Assembly: GCA_945883145.1 (NCBI GenBank)
Contig: CAMCXB010000002.1
Coordinates: 1 to 64,000 of the forward strand
DNA length: 64,000 nucleotides
Origin: Bordetella parapertussis
GTDB taxonomy: Bacteria; Pseudomonadota; Gammaproteobacteria; Burkholderiales; Burkholderiaceae_D
Direction of reading: 5' to 3'
Made by a program: the position numbers and the translations under genes. Below the pieces are notes generated by a model that did not search any database, was not told the DNA's origin, and saw only the letters and a program-made list of their open reading frames with translations. Shown piece by piece: positions 8,356-16,899 of this stretch (its first letter is position 1; each line of letters starts with the position of its first letter).

Positions 8356-8841
8356 TTATAAATTAGATAATTTATTCTTTAGTATTTCTATTTCTTCATT
8401 TATATCATCCAACTTTACGTTGGATTGCTTGTTTCCATATTCGTTTTTTTTATCAAGTAGCGCATTTAATTTGTTTATGGTGTCTGATATTTTATTTTCA
8501 ATTATTTGAATTTCTTCTTTTACTTCTTCAAGCTTTAAGCTTGATTGTTTTTTTTCTAAAATATTTTTTTCTTCATAACGTTTCATCAGTTTATTTATGA
8601 TTGGTATATCAGCTATAGATTCTGATCTTTGATTTATTCTTATTATTGAGAATTCTATTTTTGATATATGTTGAGTACTATTTGCGTAATTAAATTTTTG
8701 AATATTATTAATTATGCTTTTCGGATCATTTTTTGAATTTTGTTGTTTGTAGATAACATTATTTTTTTCGACTTTTTTAGGTTCGTTTTGTGTCGGGGAA
8801 TTTAAAACTATCCAGCTAGGATTATTTTTTAACTTATCCAT
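8356..8841 (-). CDS. Unrecognised coiled-coil protein with internal duplication
   Basis: A 161-residue AT-rich protein and the first gene of the minus-strand block. No clear ribosome site precedes the ATG at 8841. Residues 95-161 are strongly coiled-coil and contain a duplicated unit: KQSSLKLEEVKEEIQIIENK and, about 40 residues later, KQSNVKLDDINEEIEILKNK. An internal segment near residues 60-90 (IEFSIIRINQ...INKLM) weakly resembles the N-termini of the two following genes, so all three may belong to one family. No signal peptide and no recognised domain. Function unknown. Confidence 0.65.
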   Translation of the reverse strand: MDKLKNNPSWIVLNSPTQNEPKKVEKNNVIYKQQNSKNDPKSIINNIQKFNYANSTQHISKIEFSIIRINQRSESIADIPIINKLMKRYEEKNILEKKQSSLKLEEVKEEIQIIENKISDTINKLNALLDKKNEYGNKQSNVKLDDINEEIEILKNKLSNL

Positions 8842-9035
8842 AATTTATAAAATATTTTATGTATATTTTTCTATTAGATTTAGAAATTGAAATTTTGTAT
8901 CTTTAATGCCTCATTTTTCTATCATTGGTTTCGTAACGACTAACGACTATAAGTTCGATAATCGGTTTTACATTCCCGTGAGGTAATGTTCTTCATTATT
9001 GTTTTAACTGTTTGCACATGCCATAGGCAAAGCTT

Positions 9036-9057
9036 ACAAATGCTGTTAAGCATTTGT
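9036..9057. terminator. Hairpin downstream of xthA
   Basis: ACAAATGC (9036-9043) and GCATTTGT (9050-9057) form a perfect 8-bp stem with a 6-base loop, 45 bases past the xthA stop on the minus strand. No T-run follows on that strand. The rest of 8842-9101 holds nothing else I can support. Confidence 0.35.
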
Positions 9058-9101
9058 ATGAACTCAATTTATTTCAGGAAGTGAAGCGGATTGCTGGAGA
9101 A

Positions 9102-9869
9102 TTAATCAGCGAGTGTGGCAATAACAGGGGTGTGGTCTGAGGGTTGTTCCCATTTGCGTGGGAGTTTGTCGATTTCACAGGCAGTGCAAATTGCACTAAG
9201 AGGCGGGGAGAGCAGGATATGGTCTATTCGCATACCCCGATTACGGCGAAATGCCATTTGTCGATAATCCCACCAGCTATAGAGTTTTTCTGCTTGTGGA
9301 AATAATCGAAATGCATCTTGTAAATTCAGAGCGCATAGCTTTTTAAATGCAGCACGCTCTGGTTCTGAAACTAAAACTTGTCCTTCCCATGCTGCGGGGT
9401 CATGTACATCGACATCTTCTGGAGCGATGTTGTAATCACCCAGTAAAGCAAGTTTGGGATGTTGCTGCAATTCGGACGTTAACCAAGTGATTAAGCCATC
9501 TAACCAACGTAGTTTGTATTCATATTTATCAGAGCCGACTGATTGTCCATTTGGTATATAAGCACAAACAATGCGCATACCTGAAATTGTGGCAGCGATG
9601 ATGCGTTGCTGTTCATCTGGGAAAAGTGGGTTATTTTTTACGACATCAGTAATAGGATGGCGCGACAAGATAGCAACGCCGTTATAAGTTTTTTGCCCAC
9701 TAAATACAACTTGATAACCGGCAGCGTTGATTTCAGCGATAGGAAATTTATCGTCAGTGAGTTTGGTCTCTTGTAAGCAGAGTACATCGACTGGATTGGT
9801 TTGCAGCCATTCAAGCACATGGGGCAAACGAACCTTGAGGGAATTCACATTCCACGTAACGAGTTTCAT
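9102..9869 (-). CDS. xthA: Exodeoxyribonuclease III
   Basis: A 255-residue Mg2+-dependent EEP-superfamily nuclease that cleaves DNA 5' of abasic sites in base-excision repair and has 3'-5' exonuclease activity. Key motifs are in order: TWNVNSLKVR (N7), LCLQETKL (metal-binding Glu), AYIPNG (catalytic Tyr region), LLGDYNIAPEDVDV (Asp/Asn pair), RIDHILLS and SDHTPV (catalytic Asp and His near the C-terminus). Full length. It lies 33 bases downstream of pepA on the same strand, so the two may share a transcript. Confidence 0.95.
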   Translation of the reverse strand: MKLVTWNVNSLKVRLPHVLEWLQTNPVDVLCLQETKLTDDKFPIAEINAAGYQVVFSGQKTYNGVAILSRHPITDVVKNNPLFPDEQQRIIAATISGMRIVCAYIPNGQSVGSDKYEYKLRWLDGLITWLTSELQQHPKLALLGDYNIAPEDVDVHDPAAWEGQVLVSEPERAAFKKLCALNLQDAFRLFPQAEKLYSWWDYRQMAFRRNRGMRIDHILLSPPLSAICTACEIDKLPRKWEQPSDHTPVIATLAD

Positions 9870-9902
9870 GTTTTTACTCGCTACGTAGTAATGAAGTTTG
9901 AC

Positions 9903-11408
9903 TTAAGCATGAGCCCGTTTTATTAAAAAGCTAGTCAGCAATGGCACTGGTCTTCCAGTTGCGCCTTTAGCAGCGCCACTCTTCCATGCTGTGCCTGCGA
10001 TATCCAAATGCGCCCATGTGTATTTACGGGTGTAGCGTTCTAGGAAACATGCTGCGGTGATGCTGCCACCAGGTGGGCCACCGATGTTTGCCATATCAGC
10101 AAAGTTAGATTTCAATTGTTCTTGATAGATTTCTTCCACAGGCATGCGCCATGCAGTGTCATTAAAATCTTTACCTGCTGCGAGTAATTCATTGGCGAGT
10201 TCATCATGCGTTTCATCATGACGAGTAAAGAGACCTGTGTTGTGATGACCAAGTGCTGTGACACAAGCGCCTGTTAGCGTAGCGATGTCTACCACGACTG
10301 CAGGTTTATAACGTTCAACATAAGTTAATGCATCACACAGAATTAAACGACCTTCTGCATCGGTATTTAAAATTTCTATGGTTTGACCAGACATCGAAGT
10401 CACGATGTCACCTGGACGTGAAGCTTTACCTGAAGGCATATTCTCACAAGCAGGTATCACACCAATCACATTCAGTTTCAATTGCATTTCTGCGATAGCG
10501 CGAAATGTTCCTAATACTGAAGCTGCACCGCACATGTCGTATTTCATTTCATCCATGCCAGCACCAGGCTTGAGTGAAATACCGCCAGTATCAAAGGTGA
10601 TACCTTTACCAACTAAGACGACGGGCGCAGATTTTACTTTGCCGACCATGTGTTTTAAGACGATAAACTTAGGCGGTTGTTCACTGCCATTTGTTACCGA
10701 CAAAAAGCTACCCATTTTTAACGCTTCGAGTTGTTTGCGGTCTAGTACTTCTATACCCAGTTTGAATTCTTTCGCTAACTTGCGCGCTGTTGAAGCTAGG
10801 TAGGTTGGTGTGCAAATATTCGGTGGGAGATTGCCCAGTGTTTTGCTGAGATCCATACCATTGGCTAATGCCTGACCTTGAGCTAAAACATTTTTTGCTA
10901 CGGTGGCTTGAGTTGCATCGACGACTAAGCCGAGTTTTTTTACACCTGCTTTACTGTTTTCTTTTTTGCTTTTAAATTCATCGGAGCGATACAGACCTTC
11001 ACGGATAGTGACGACTGTAGTGCGCACGGCCCATGCCAAATCACGTCCACGCACACCATCCATAGGTAAGGCAAATAAGGCTTCAGCAGCACCTAAGCTA
11101 GTGAACACCCGAATCACAGTCTGTAATGCAGAGATAAAATTGCGATCGGAGACGGCATCTTCCGCTCCCAATCCAAGAAGAAGAACGCGATCCGCGCTGG
11201 TTCCGGCGGGGGCTTGTAGGAGCAGTGCGCTACCAGCTTTGCCTGAAATATCACCACTTTTCAATGCGTTAGTAATCGCGCCTTTGCTATCGAGAGCTTT
11301 GGCGGCAGCAGAAAGTTTGCCGTTTTCGAAAATACCAACCGCGATACAGCCCGATTTGGCTTGCGAGATTGCGTTTTTTGTATCAAAAGCTTTTATGCTA
11401 AAGTCCAT
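9903..11408 (-). CDS. pepA: Leucyl aminopeptidase (cytosol aminopeptidase, M17)
   Basis: An M17 dinuclear-metal aminopeptidase releasing N-terminal residues from peptides; in E. coli PepA also binds DNA at cer and carAB. Metal and active-site motifs are [26 protein letters not shown] and [10 protein letters not shown]. The frame is open further upstream to 11462, but I choose the ATG at 11408 ([12 protein letters not shown], 501 residues). It has AGGAG five bases ahead, matches the usual family N-terminus, and avoids overlap with the divergent lptF. The pepA/lptF divergence with a gap of only 35 bases is common in beta- and gammaproteobacteria. Confidence 0.95.
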   Translation of the reverse strand: MDFSIKAFDTKNAISQAKSGCIAVGIFENGKLSAAAKALDSKGAITNALKSGDISGKAGSALLLQAPAGTSADRVLLLGLGAEDAVSDRNFISALQTVIRVFTSLGAAEALFALPMDGVRGRDLAWAVRTTVVTIREGLYRSDEFKSKKENSKAGVKKLGLVVDATQATVAKNVLAQGQALANGMDLSKTLGNLPPNICTPTYLASTARKLAKEFKLGIEVLDRKQLEALKMGSFLSVTNGSEQPPKFIVLKHMVGKVKSAPVVLVGKGITFDTGGISLKPGAGMDEMKYDMCGAASVLGTFRAIAEMQLKLNVIGVIPACENMPSGKASRPGDIVTSMSGQTIEILNTDAEGRLILCDALTYVERYKPAVVVDIATLTGACVTALGHHNTGLFTRHDETHDELANELLAAGKDFNDTAWRMPVEEIYQEQLKSNFADMANIGGPPGGSITAACFLERYTRKYTWAHLDIAGTAWKSGAAKGATGRPVPLLTSFLIKRAHA

Positions 11409-11443
11409 AGTTACTCCTGTTTTCCCAACATTATAGTCCCCGA

Positions 11444-12577
11444 ATGATTTTTCAGCGCGCAATCCGCCTAGAGTTGTTGAACACGACAGGCGCTGTGTTC
11501 ACTACGCTATTCACTATCGTCATTACGGTGATGTTGATACGCATATTAGGTGATGCAGCTGCCGGTAAAGTCGCGTCTGCTGATGTGGTTGCTTTGTTAG
11601 GTTTCTCAGCACTGAATTATCTTCCAGTCATTCTCACGCTGACGATTTTTATTGCAGTATTGTCAGTCGTCGCACGTAGTTATCAAGATTCTGAAATGGT
11701 GGTCTGGTTTGCATCGGGTTTATCACTCATGCAATGGATTAGACCTGTACTGTCTGTAGGTTTACCGATTATGTTATTGGTAGGCTTACTTTCTTTGGGA
11801 TTGACACCTTGGGCCAATGGTAAGAGTGCAGAATTTAAAGAACGTTTTCGTAACCGAGAAGATATTTCACGCATCTCACCCGGAAAATTTCAAGAATCAG
11901 CAACAAATGACAGAATATTTTTTGTGGAAGGCTTAACCGCTGACAGCACAAAAGTAAAAAACGTCTTTGTAAATCAAAGTGACAGTAAGGGTGATGTCAT
12001 CGTTTCGTCCCAACAGGGTGAAATTGTGATTGATGAATACGGCGATAAATTTCTCATATTAGATAAAGGTCGTCGTTATGATGGCCAACCAGGTCAGACT
12101 GAATTTCAAATGATGGATTTTCAGCGCTATGGTGTTTTAGTTGCGAGTAAAGCAGAGCAAATCACAGCCTATAAAGCGGTGCGTAATCTCCCCACTCCGA
12201 TTTTATGGGAGATGGGAACGCCAGTGCACATGTCTGAATTATTGTGGCGCATTAGCTTACCCTTAATGTGTTTTTCACTTAGCCTATTAGCGATTCCTCT
12301 GGGGTTTGTGAATCCGCGCCGAGGTCGCACCATTAATCTCATGATTGCTTTATTACTAGCTGTTTCTTATAGCAATGCAGTCGGCATAGTGCAATCGTTT
12401 GTGGCGCAAGCAAAGTGGACATGGGCTTGGTCATGGTGGCCATTACATTTAATTGGCCTAATCTTTATTGCCTTGCTATTCGCATGGCGCAATAACACCA
12501 ATAGTCGTTGGCATCCTGTGATTTTATTAAGTATGGTGAAACGACTGCTGTTCTCCAAAAAAATGGCTGTATCATGA
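11444..12577 (+). CDS. lptF: LPS export ABC transporter permease LptF
   Basis: A 377-residue inner-membrane YjgP/YjgQ-family protein. With LptG and LptB2 it extracts lipopolysaccharide from the inner membrane and passes it to LptC. Visible features are [12 protein letters not shown] at the N-terminus, three membrane segments in the first 110 residues, a periplasmic beta-jellyroll region (about 125-260, including [10 protein letters not shown]) and three C-terminal membrane segments. It is divergent from pepA and overlaps lptG by 4 bases (ATGA), indicating translational coupling. Confidence 0.93.
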   Translation: MIFQRAIRLELLNTTGAVFTTLFTIVITVMLIRILGDAAAGKVASADVVALLGFSALNYLPVILTLTIFIAVLSVVARSYQDSEMVVWFASGLSLMQWIRPVLSVGLPIMLLVGLLSLGLTPWANGKSAEFKERFRNREDISRISPGKFQESATNDRIFFVEGLTADSTKVKNVFVNQSDSKGDVIVSSQQGEIVIDEYGDKFLILDKGRRYDGQPGQTEFQMMDFQRYGVLVASKAEQITAYKAVRNLPTPILWEMGTPVHMSELLWRISLPLMCFSLSLLAIPLGFVNPRRGRTINLMIALLLAVSYSNAVGIVQSFVAQAKWTWAWSWWPLHLIGLIFIALLFAWRNNTNSRWHPVILLSMVKRLLFSKKMAVS

Positions 12578-13710
12578 AAGTCTTAAGTCGTTATTTTGCT
12601 ACCGAGATTTATCTAGCTGTGCTGTTTGTTCTGGTAGCTTTTCTTTCTTTATTTGCTTTCCTTGATTTAATGGGAGAAATACGTTGGGTAGGAGGTCCTT
12701 ATCGCATTGAACATGTCTTTCTTTATGTGACCTTACGTTTGCCTTCTTATGCGTATGAATTAATGCCTATCGCTGCATTAATTGGTACGATTTATGTCAT
12801 GGCGCAGTTTGCAGCGCGATCAGAATTTACCGTAATGCGTGCGTCATCATTGTCTATGATGGATGCTATCTCTTTGTTATTGCGTATAGCTATCGTCTTA
12901 TCAGTAATGACTTTTTTATTAGGTGAGTTTATCGCGCCTAAAGCCAGTGATTTTGCTGAAAGCTTTAAAAGAAAAATAATGGGTGCGGCAATTTCATCTG
13001 AGTTTCGTTCAGGTTTGTGGGCAAAAGATGTGGTGCGTGATCCAGTCACTAAGGCGGCAATTGGCTCACGATTTTTAAATGCAAAAAAGATAGAGCCAGA
13101 CAGTAGTCTTAAGTCAGTGCGTATTTATGAATTTGATCAAGACATGCATTTACTGACTCGTATTAATGCAGAGCAGGCCAAGTTTTTAGCAGATGGGCGC
13201 TGGGAATTAAGTAATGTACAAGAGATGCGCTTTCCTAATTCTAAAAATTCATTAGCTGCAGATCAACGCCCACCAAAAATTATTAATCGCTCACTGACTA
13301 CCAGTCTGATGGATTCTGAAATCACACCTGAAATCATGGCGGTGTTAGTTGCGAATCCAGACAAAATGTCAGCAATTGATTTAGCAAAATTTAGTCAGCA
13401 TTTAGAAGACAATAAACAAAGAACAGAACGCTATGAAATCGCCTTCTGGGCAAAGGTGATTTATCCCTTTGCTGTGTTTGTGATGATGGCGTTAGCTTTA
13501 CCGTTTGCGTATTTAAAAGTTCGCAGTGGTGGTTTATCACTGAAAATTTTCATAGGCATCATGATAGGGGTGTCGTTTCAGTTATTAAATAGCTTGTTTT
13601 CCCATGTGGGCTTACTCAACACTTGGCCACCATTTGTGACTGCAGTCACACCGAGTGCATTATTTCTATTATCAGCAATTGCAGCCTTATACTGGGTGGA
13701 GAGACATTAA
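12574..13710 (+). CDS. lptG: LPS export ABC transporter permease LptG
   Basis: The second LPS-export permease, 378 residues from the ATG at 12574, which overlaps the lptF stop (ATGA). An in-frame start further upstream (12508) would lie inside lptF and add a non-conserved stretch. The start [20 protein letters not shown] gives the first membrane helix; periplasmic domain about 100-280; then C-terminal helices with LPFAYLKVRSGGLSLKIFIG. The lptF-lptG order is standard. The gene ends TAATG, with the next gene starting on the last base. Confidence 0.92.
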   Translation: MKVLSRYFATEIYLAVLFVLVAFLSLFAFLDLMGEIRWVGGPYRIEHVFLYVTLRLPSYAYELMPIAALIGTIYVMAQFAARSEFTVMRASSLSMMDAISLLLRIAIVLSVMTFLLGEFIAPKASDFAESFKRKIMGAAISSEFRSGLWAKDVVRDPVTKAAIGSRFLNAKKIEPDSSLKSVRIYEFDQDMHLLTRINAEQAKFLADGRWELSNVQEMRFPNSKNSLAADQRPPKIINRSLTTSLMDSEITPEIMAVLVANPDKMSAIDLAKFSQHLEDNKQRTERYEIAFWAKVIYPFAVFVMMALALPFAYLKVRSGGLSLKIFIGIMIGVSFQLLNSLFSHVGLLNTWPPFVTAVTPSALFLLSAIAALYWVERH

Positions 13711-14084
13711 TGCAGCATAAAAAAGCTTTAATACTGTTTGCGCATGGTGCGCGTGCCGCTTCATGGAAACAGCCGTTTGAACGTTTACAGGCGCTGTCAC
13801 AGGCAAAGCTGACAGATGCAACGGTGAAGTTAGCGTTTCTAGAATTAATGGAGCCGAGTTTGCCGGATGTGGTGGATGAACTCGTGCAAAGTGGATGTGA
13901 GCAGATTCAGGTTGTGCCAGTGTTCTTAGGGCAGGGTGCGCATGTGCTGCGTGATTTACCTCTTATAATAGAAGAATTAACCGCGCTTTATCCGCAAGTG
14001 AATTTACAAGTAAGTCAGGCAGTTGGAGAAAATGCCATCGTGCTTGATGCGATTGCAGCCTATTGTGTGAGTGCTGTAGAGTAG
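13710..14084 (+). CDS. Sirohydrochlorin chelatase-like protein (CbiX/SirB family)
   Basis: A 124-residue single-domain class II chelatase. Small CbiX/SirB proteins insert Fe2+, Co2+ or Ni2+ into sirohydrochlorin for sirohaem, cobalamin or F430 synthesis. The metal-binding HGAR motif follows the first strand (ALILFAHGARAASW), and VVPVFLGQGAHVLRDLP contains the second conserved histidine. The start overlaps the lptG stop by one base (TAATG). A longer in-frame start at 13623 is inside lptG and rejected. Its attachment to lptFG looks positional. No other sirohaem or cobalamin gene is visible, so the physiological metal is open. Confidence 0.85.
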   Translation: MQHKKALILFAHGARAASWKQPFERLQALSQAKLTDATVKLAFLELMEPSLPDVVDELVQSGCEQIQVVPVFLGQGAHVLRDLPLIIEELTALYPQVNLQVSQAVGENAIVLDAIAAYCVSAVE

Positions 14085-14177
14085 TTTATAAAAAAATCGC
14101 TTATCTTTTTATACAACTTAGTTTTGCTCTTCATGCACATGGCGTAGCTTAAAAATTCTACAAATTTATAGTGGTGT

Positions 14178-14324
14178 TTACAATTTTCTTCCTTGTATGA
14201 CGCGTACTAATAGAATGATGACAGCTATAACAAGCAAGATATGAATAAATCCACCAAGGGTATAGGATGAAACTAAACCTAGTAACCACAAAACGAATAA
14301 TACGATTGCAACAGTTTGTAGCAT
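14178..14324 (-). CDS. Small two-helix membrane protein, lmo0937/DUF5670-like
   Basis: A 48-residue membrane protein starting MLQTVAIVLFVLWLLGLVSS and containing YTLGGFIHILLVIAVIILLV. The two hydrophobic helices around an SSYTLGGFIH turn match the widespread lmo0937-family small membrane proteins, often linked to stress conditions. ATG at 14324-14322, TAA at 14180-14178. A longer frame on the same strand (14158-14373) has no such pattern and is a shadow. A weak A/G-rich stretch precedes the start. Function in the family is unknown. Confidence 0.8.
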   Translation of the reverse strand: MLQTVAIVLFVLWLLGLVSSYTLGGFIHILLVIAVIILLVRVIQGRKL

Positions 14325-14458
14325 AAGTATCTTTATTAAAATAATGAGAATGAAAAGCTGCTATCTCTAGCATATAGAGCTAATGAATAAGATGGATGAT
14401 TGGATAGTGTTTGTTTGACATTCATCAGTTTATTTTTTTTGTTTAAAAGGTTGTCACT

Positions 14459-14686
14459 ATGTCTAGATATATCATTCTTTTATCACTATGTTTGTTAAGC
14501 GCTTGTGCTACTGAGCCTAAACGGCAATTAGGAAATCAATTTGCTTATTCTTACAGTACGTTTAATTTTTCTGGTGATCTTTGGAGCAAGGCTAAAAGCA
14601 TTTGTCAGGCAGAGGGTAAAAAAGCTAAGCCGCAGGCTACAGATTGCGGCTTTTTAGTATGTCAGACAGTTTTTACTTGTGAATAA
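14459..14686 (+). CDS. Small predicted lipoprotein
   Basis: A 75-residue protein with a lipoprotein signal: positively charged start, hydrophobic YIILLSLCLLSACAT, and lipobox LSAC with Cys16 as the lipidation site. The mature part is about 60 residues with four cysteines (ICQ, DCG, VCQ, TCE), probably two disulphides. The start at 14459 follows a T-rich stretch and a GGTTGTCACT segment. A TTGACA lies at 14415-14420, but a convincing -10 is lacking. No family recognised. Confidence 0.65.
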   Translation: MSRYIILLSLCLLSACATEPKRQLGNQFAYSYSTFNFSGDLWSKAKSICQAEGKKAKPQATDCGFLVCQTVFTCE

Positions 14687-14771
14687 TACTTTCTAGATGG
14701 CGTGATGATTAGTGAACTTGGTCTTTTGCCATCTAATGTTAAGCTATTAATTTATTTCCCCTAATTCAACC

Positions 14772-16331
14772 ATGCGTTCTCCCATACTGCTTGAAGGACT
14801 ACAGCATTTATCGGATGGCTATCTAGAGCAGGCGCGCGCATTATTCGATTACATTATTCATCAAAATGATGCTGAATCATTAATTGCTTCTCAATATCTT
14901 GCCTATGCCTACTCGATTGAAAACAAGTATTTTCTTGCGATTGATACCTTAAAAAAAGCGCATGAAAATTTCAATTCTGATTATCTAGTGTTGGCGCAAC
15001 TAGCTGAAATCATGATGAAGGTGGGGGATTATGACCAAGCTATCTCCCATGCAAAAAAATCATTGGGATTGAATGCGGATAATCCTATCTTAAGAATTAA
15101 TTTAGCAGCTTGGCAGGCTAGTCGGTCTTCTGATCCATTAGAGATTCGTAACTTATATGAATCATGGTGTAGAGATTATCTTGATCCCCATGCAAAGTTT
15201 ATTCAACCATTTACGAATAAAAATACAGAAAAGAACAAGAAATTAAAGATAGGTTATGTTTCTGGTGACTTTAAAAATCATGCGATTCGCTATTTTATTG
15301 AGCCTTATCTCAAACATCATAATCATCAAGATTTTGAAATTCATGCCTTCATGACGCAAGCCAGTGATCCTATTACTAGCGTCTTAAAAAAATACACAGG
15401 TTATTGGCATGATGTACAGGAGCAGAGTATCGAAGAATTATTTGCACTGATACAAGCACAGGATATTGATGTATTAGTCGATTTATCTGGTCATAGTGAA
15501 GGTGAGCGCTTAGAGGTGTTTGCTAGAAGAGCCGCACCTATACAGTTAACTTGGTATGGTTTTGTACAGACCCTAGGTATGCAACAAATGGATTATCGAT
15601 TAACTGATAGTATGAATTGTCCAGAGGGGTGTGAGGATTATTACACTGAGGATTTATATCGCTTACAGTGCTTTACTGCTTATCAGCCACCTCTCACCAG
15701 TGATGATACGCCTTTAAGTCCCTGGAAAAAGAATAGCTATGTGACGATGATTTCACTCAACCACAGTAGGAAAGTGAGTGATGATGCTTTAATTTTATGG
15801 CGTGATGTTTTAAAAAATAACCCCAAGGCTAAGTTGATTATTGTTTCAACCGAGCGTACTCAAGAGGGAGCGAATGCGATATTTATCCCTAGGTTAGAGC
15901 GTTTGGCTTTGCCTTTGGATAGAATAGAAATTAAATCTAAACTGAGTATGCGCGATTTTATGCGCTTGGCTTTTTATGCAGACTTCGCGCTAGATTCCAC
16001 GCCGATTTCTGGCGGTGTCACAACTTTCCATACACTATGGATGGGTTTGCCGGTGTTGACTATGCAACCAGAAAAACCGATTTCTTTATTTTCATACACC
16101 GCAAATATTTTACGGACCTTGGGTTTAGATCGCTGTATCGCAGATAGTCCTGATCATTTCCAAAAGCTAGCTTCGAATTTAATCAATCAGCCTGAATTAA
16201 TTGATGCATTAAGGGCAGAGAGTCGTCAGCGCTTGTTGGCAAGTCCTTATTTAGATCATGTGGCACGCACTAAAGAGTTAGAACTAGCCTATCGTCAGCT
16301 TTGGCATGAATACACCGCTGCAGTGAATTAA
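14772..16331 (+). CDS. TPR-containing OGT-like glycosyltransferase (GT41 family)
   Basis: A 519-residue protein with N-terminal TPR-like helices (about residues 5-120, for example DYDQAISHAKKSLGLNADNP) followed by a Glyco_transf_41 domain. The catalytic part opens KLKIGYVSGDFKNHAIRYF with H170 at the position of the conserved histidine of O-GlcNAc transferases. It continues through VDLSGHSEGERLEVFARRAAP, and a donor-binding segment ADFALDSTPISGGVTTFHTL precedes MGLPVLT. Such proteins transfer sugars (GlcNAc or others) to proteins or, in HMW1C-like members, act as N-glycosyltransferases. The substrate cannot be told from sequence. No secretion signal, so it is cytoplasmic unless exported by another route. 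It stands alone between small unrelated genes. Confidence 0.85.
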   Translation: MRSPILLEGLQHLSDGYLEQARALFDYIIHQNDAESLIASQYLAYAYSIENKYFLAIDTLKKAHENFNSDYLVLAQLAEIMMKVGDYDQAISHAKKSLGLNADNPILRINLAAWQASRSSDPLEIRNLYESWCRDYLDPHAKFIQPFTNKNTEKNKKLKIGYVSGDFKNHAIRYFIEPYLKHHNHQDFEIHAFMTQASDPITSVLKKYTGYWHDVQEQSIEELFALIQAQDIDVLVDLSGHSEGERLEVFARRAAPIQLTWYGFVQTLGMQQMDYRLTDSMNCPEGCEDYYTEDLYRLQCFTAYQPPLTSDDTPLSPWKKNSYVTMISLNHSRKVSDDALILWRDVLKNNPKAKLIIVSTERTQEGANAIFIPRLERLALPLDRIEIKSKLSMRDFMRLAFYADFALDSTPISGGVTTFHTLWMGLPVLTMQPEKPISLFSYTANILRTLGLDRCIADSPDHFQKLASNLINQPELIDALRAESRQRLLASPYLDHVARTKELELAYRQLWHEYTAAVN

Positions 16332-16433
16332 CTGCGCAAATTCTCCTTTTCAATCAAGCTGTTCTGTCTTAATTCCTAGCGCCTTTGCCTAGTGTTTTCA
16401 ATTTATTAATATGTCGGATTATCGGCAAATGAA

Positions 16434-16450
16434 TTGGCACACTATTTGCT
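16434..16450 (+). promoter_or_regulatory. Sigma-54 (-24/-12) promoter
   Basis: TTGGCACACTATTTGCT fits the sigma-54 consensus YTGGCACGRNNNTTGCW at all but two positions. The invariant GG (16436-16437) and GC (16448-16449) are exactly 12 bases apart start to start. Transcription would begin near 16460, about 27 bases before the ATG of the 64-codon gene, at a CTGGTT/AACCAG hairpin (16456-16472). Confidence 0.75.
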
Positions 16451-16486
16451 GATATCTGGTTATTACAACCAGAGAGGTGGCTTTTT

Positions 16487-16681
16487 ATGGAGTACTACGC
16501 TTCTGTTTCAGGAATGGCCGTGCCAAAAGTCGGCGATGTGAAAAAAATTGTTAAACGCACGCATATAGAGAATGTTCAGGATTTATGGCGTAAGCATGGC
16601 TGGGTTCCGCCAACTGAGTATCGCCACGAATTTTCCTCAATGCGTATTACTGATAAATCGACATCAACATCGATCTCGTAA
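16487..16681 (+). CDS. Small basic protein behind a sigma-54 promoter
   Basis: A 64-residue protein, MEYYASVSGMAVPKVGDVKK at the start, then KRTHIENVQDLWRKHGWVPP and a Ser/Thr-rich tail ending STSIS. A strong ribosome site (GAGAGGTGG) lies 6-14 bases before the ATG. A sigma-54 promoter lies immediately upstream, and a CCUCC-loop hairpin plus a rho-independent terminator lie downstream, so this is a complete, well-marked transcription unit of about 385 bases. No signal peptide, no membrane segment, no recognised domain. Base and codon use resemble the core genome rather than the AT-rich orphan genes. Function unknown; regulation by a sigma-54 activator (for example nitrogen or stress response) is inferred. 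Confidence 0.7.
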   Translation: MEYYASVSGMAVPKVGDVKKIVKRTHIENVQDLWRKHGWVPPTEYRHEFSSMRITDKSTSTSIS

Positions 16682-16755
16682 TAGGTATTAAAAGTTTGCG
16701 TTAAAAGAATGTAGGCGCGCTGTCATTTTAAGTCAGTAGCTATGCGTTCTTGCTA

Positions 16756-16843
16756 AACAGTGTCTCCTCCTATCCCCTGTTAAATTTTTTTAGGGACCTA
16801 GGATTTGCCCGCGCGCCAATGGCGATTGCGGGCTATTTTTTTG
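16756..16843 (+). ncRNA. Candidate 3'-UTR-derived small RNA with CCUCC loop
   Basis: Downstream of the 64-codon gene, AACAG (16756-16760) pairs with CTGTT (16777-16781), exposing a 16-base loop with CTCCTCC (16764-16770), an anti-Shine-Dalgarno motif. A rho-independent terminator follows at 16808-16843. This two-part layout (CCUCC-loop hairpin plus terminator after a small-protein gene) resembles the cuckoo/CcsR sRNA group known from alpha- and betaproteobacteria. The mature 5' end and function are inferred. Confidence 0.5.
16808..16843 (+). terminator. Rho-independent terminator
   Basis: GCCCGC (16808-16813) pairs with GCGGGC (16829-16834), with an inner GCGCC/GGCG pairing, followed by TATTTTTTT. 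This is a strong terminator for the sigma-54 unit. Confidence 0.85.
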
Positions 16844-16899
16844 TAGATAGAGAAAGTAAAAGTGCTGATCAGGTGGAGTACGATTAAATGAGACTATTT

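Noticed and set aside
10966..11436. 156-codon frame opposite pepA
   Set aside because: Antisense shadow of a well-conserved gene with no ribosome site.
14158..14373. 71-codon minus-strand frame
   Set aside because: A shadow of the 48-aa two-helix membrane protein in a different frame, which has the clear family pattern.
14694..14735. TAGATGGC/GCCATCTA inverted repeat after the small lipoprotein gene
   Set aside because: An 8-bp stem with a 26-base loop and no T-run; too weak to call a terminator.
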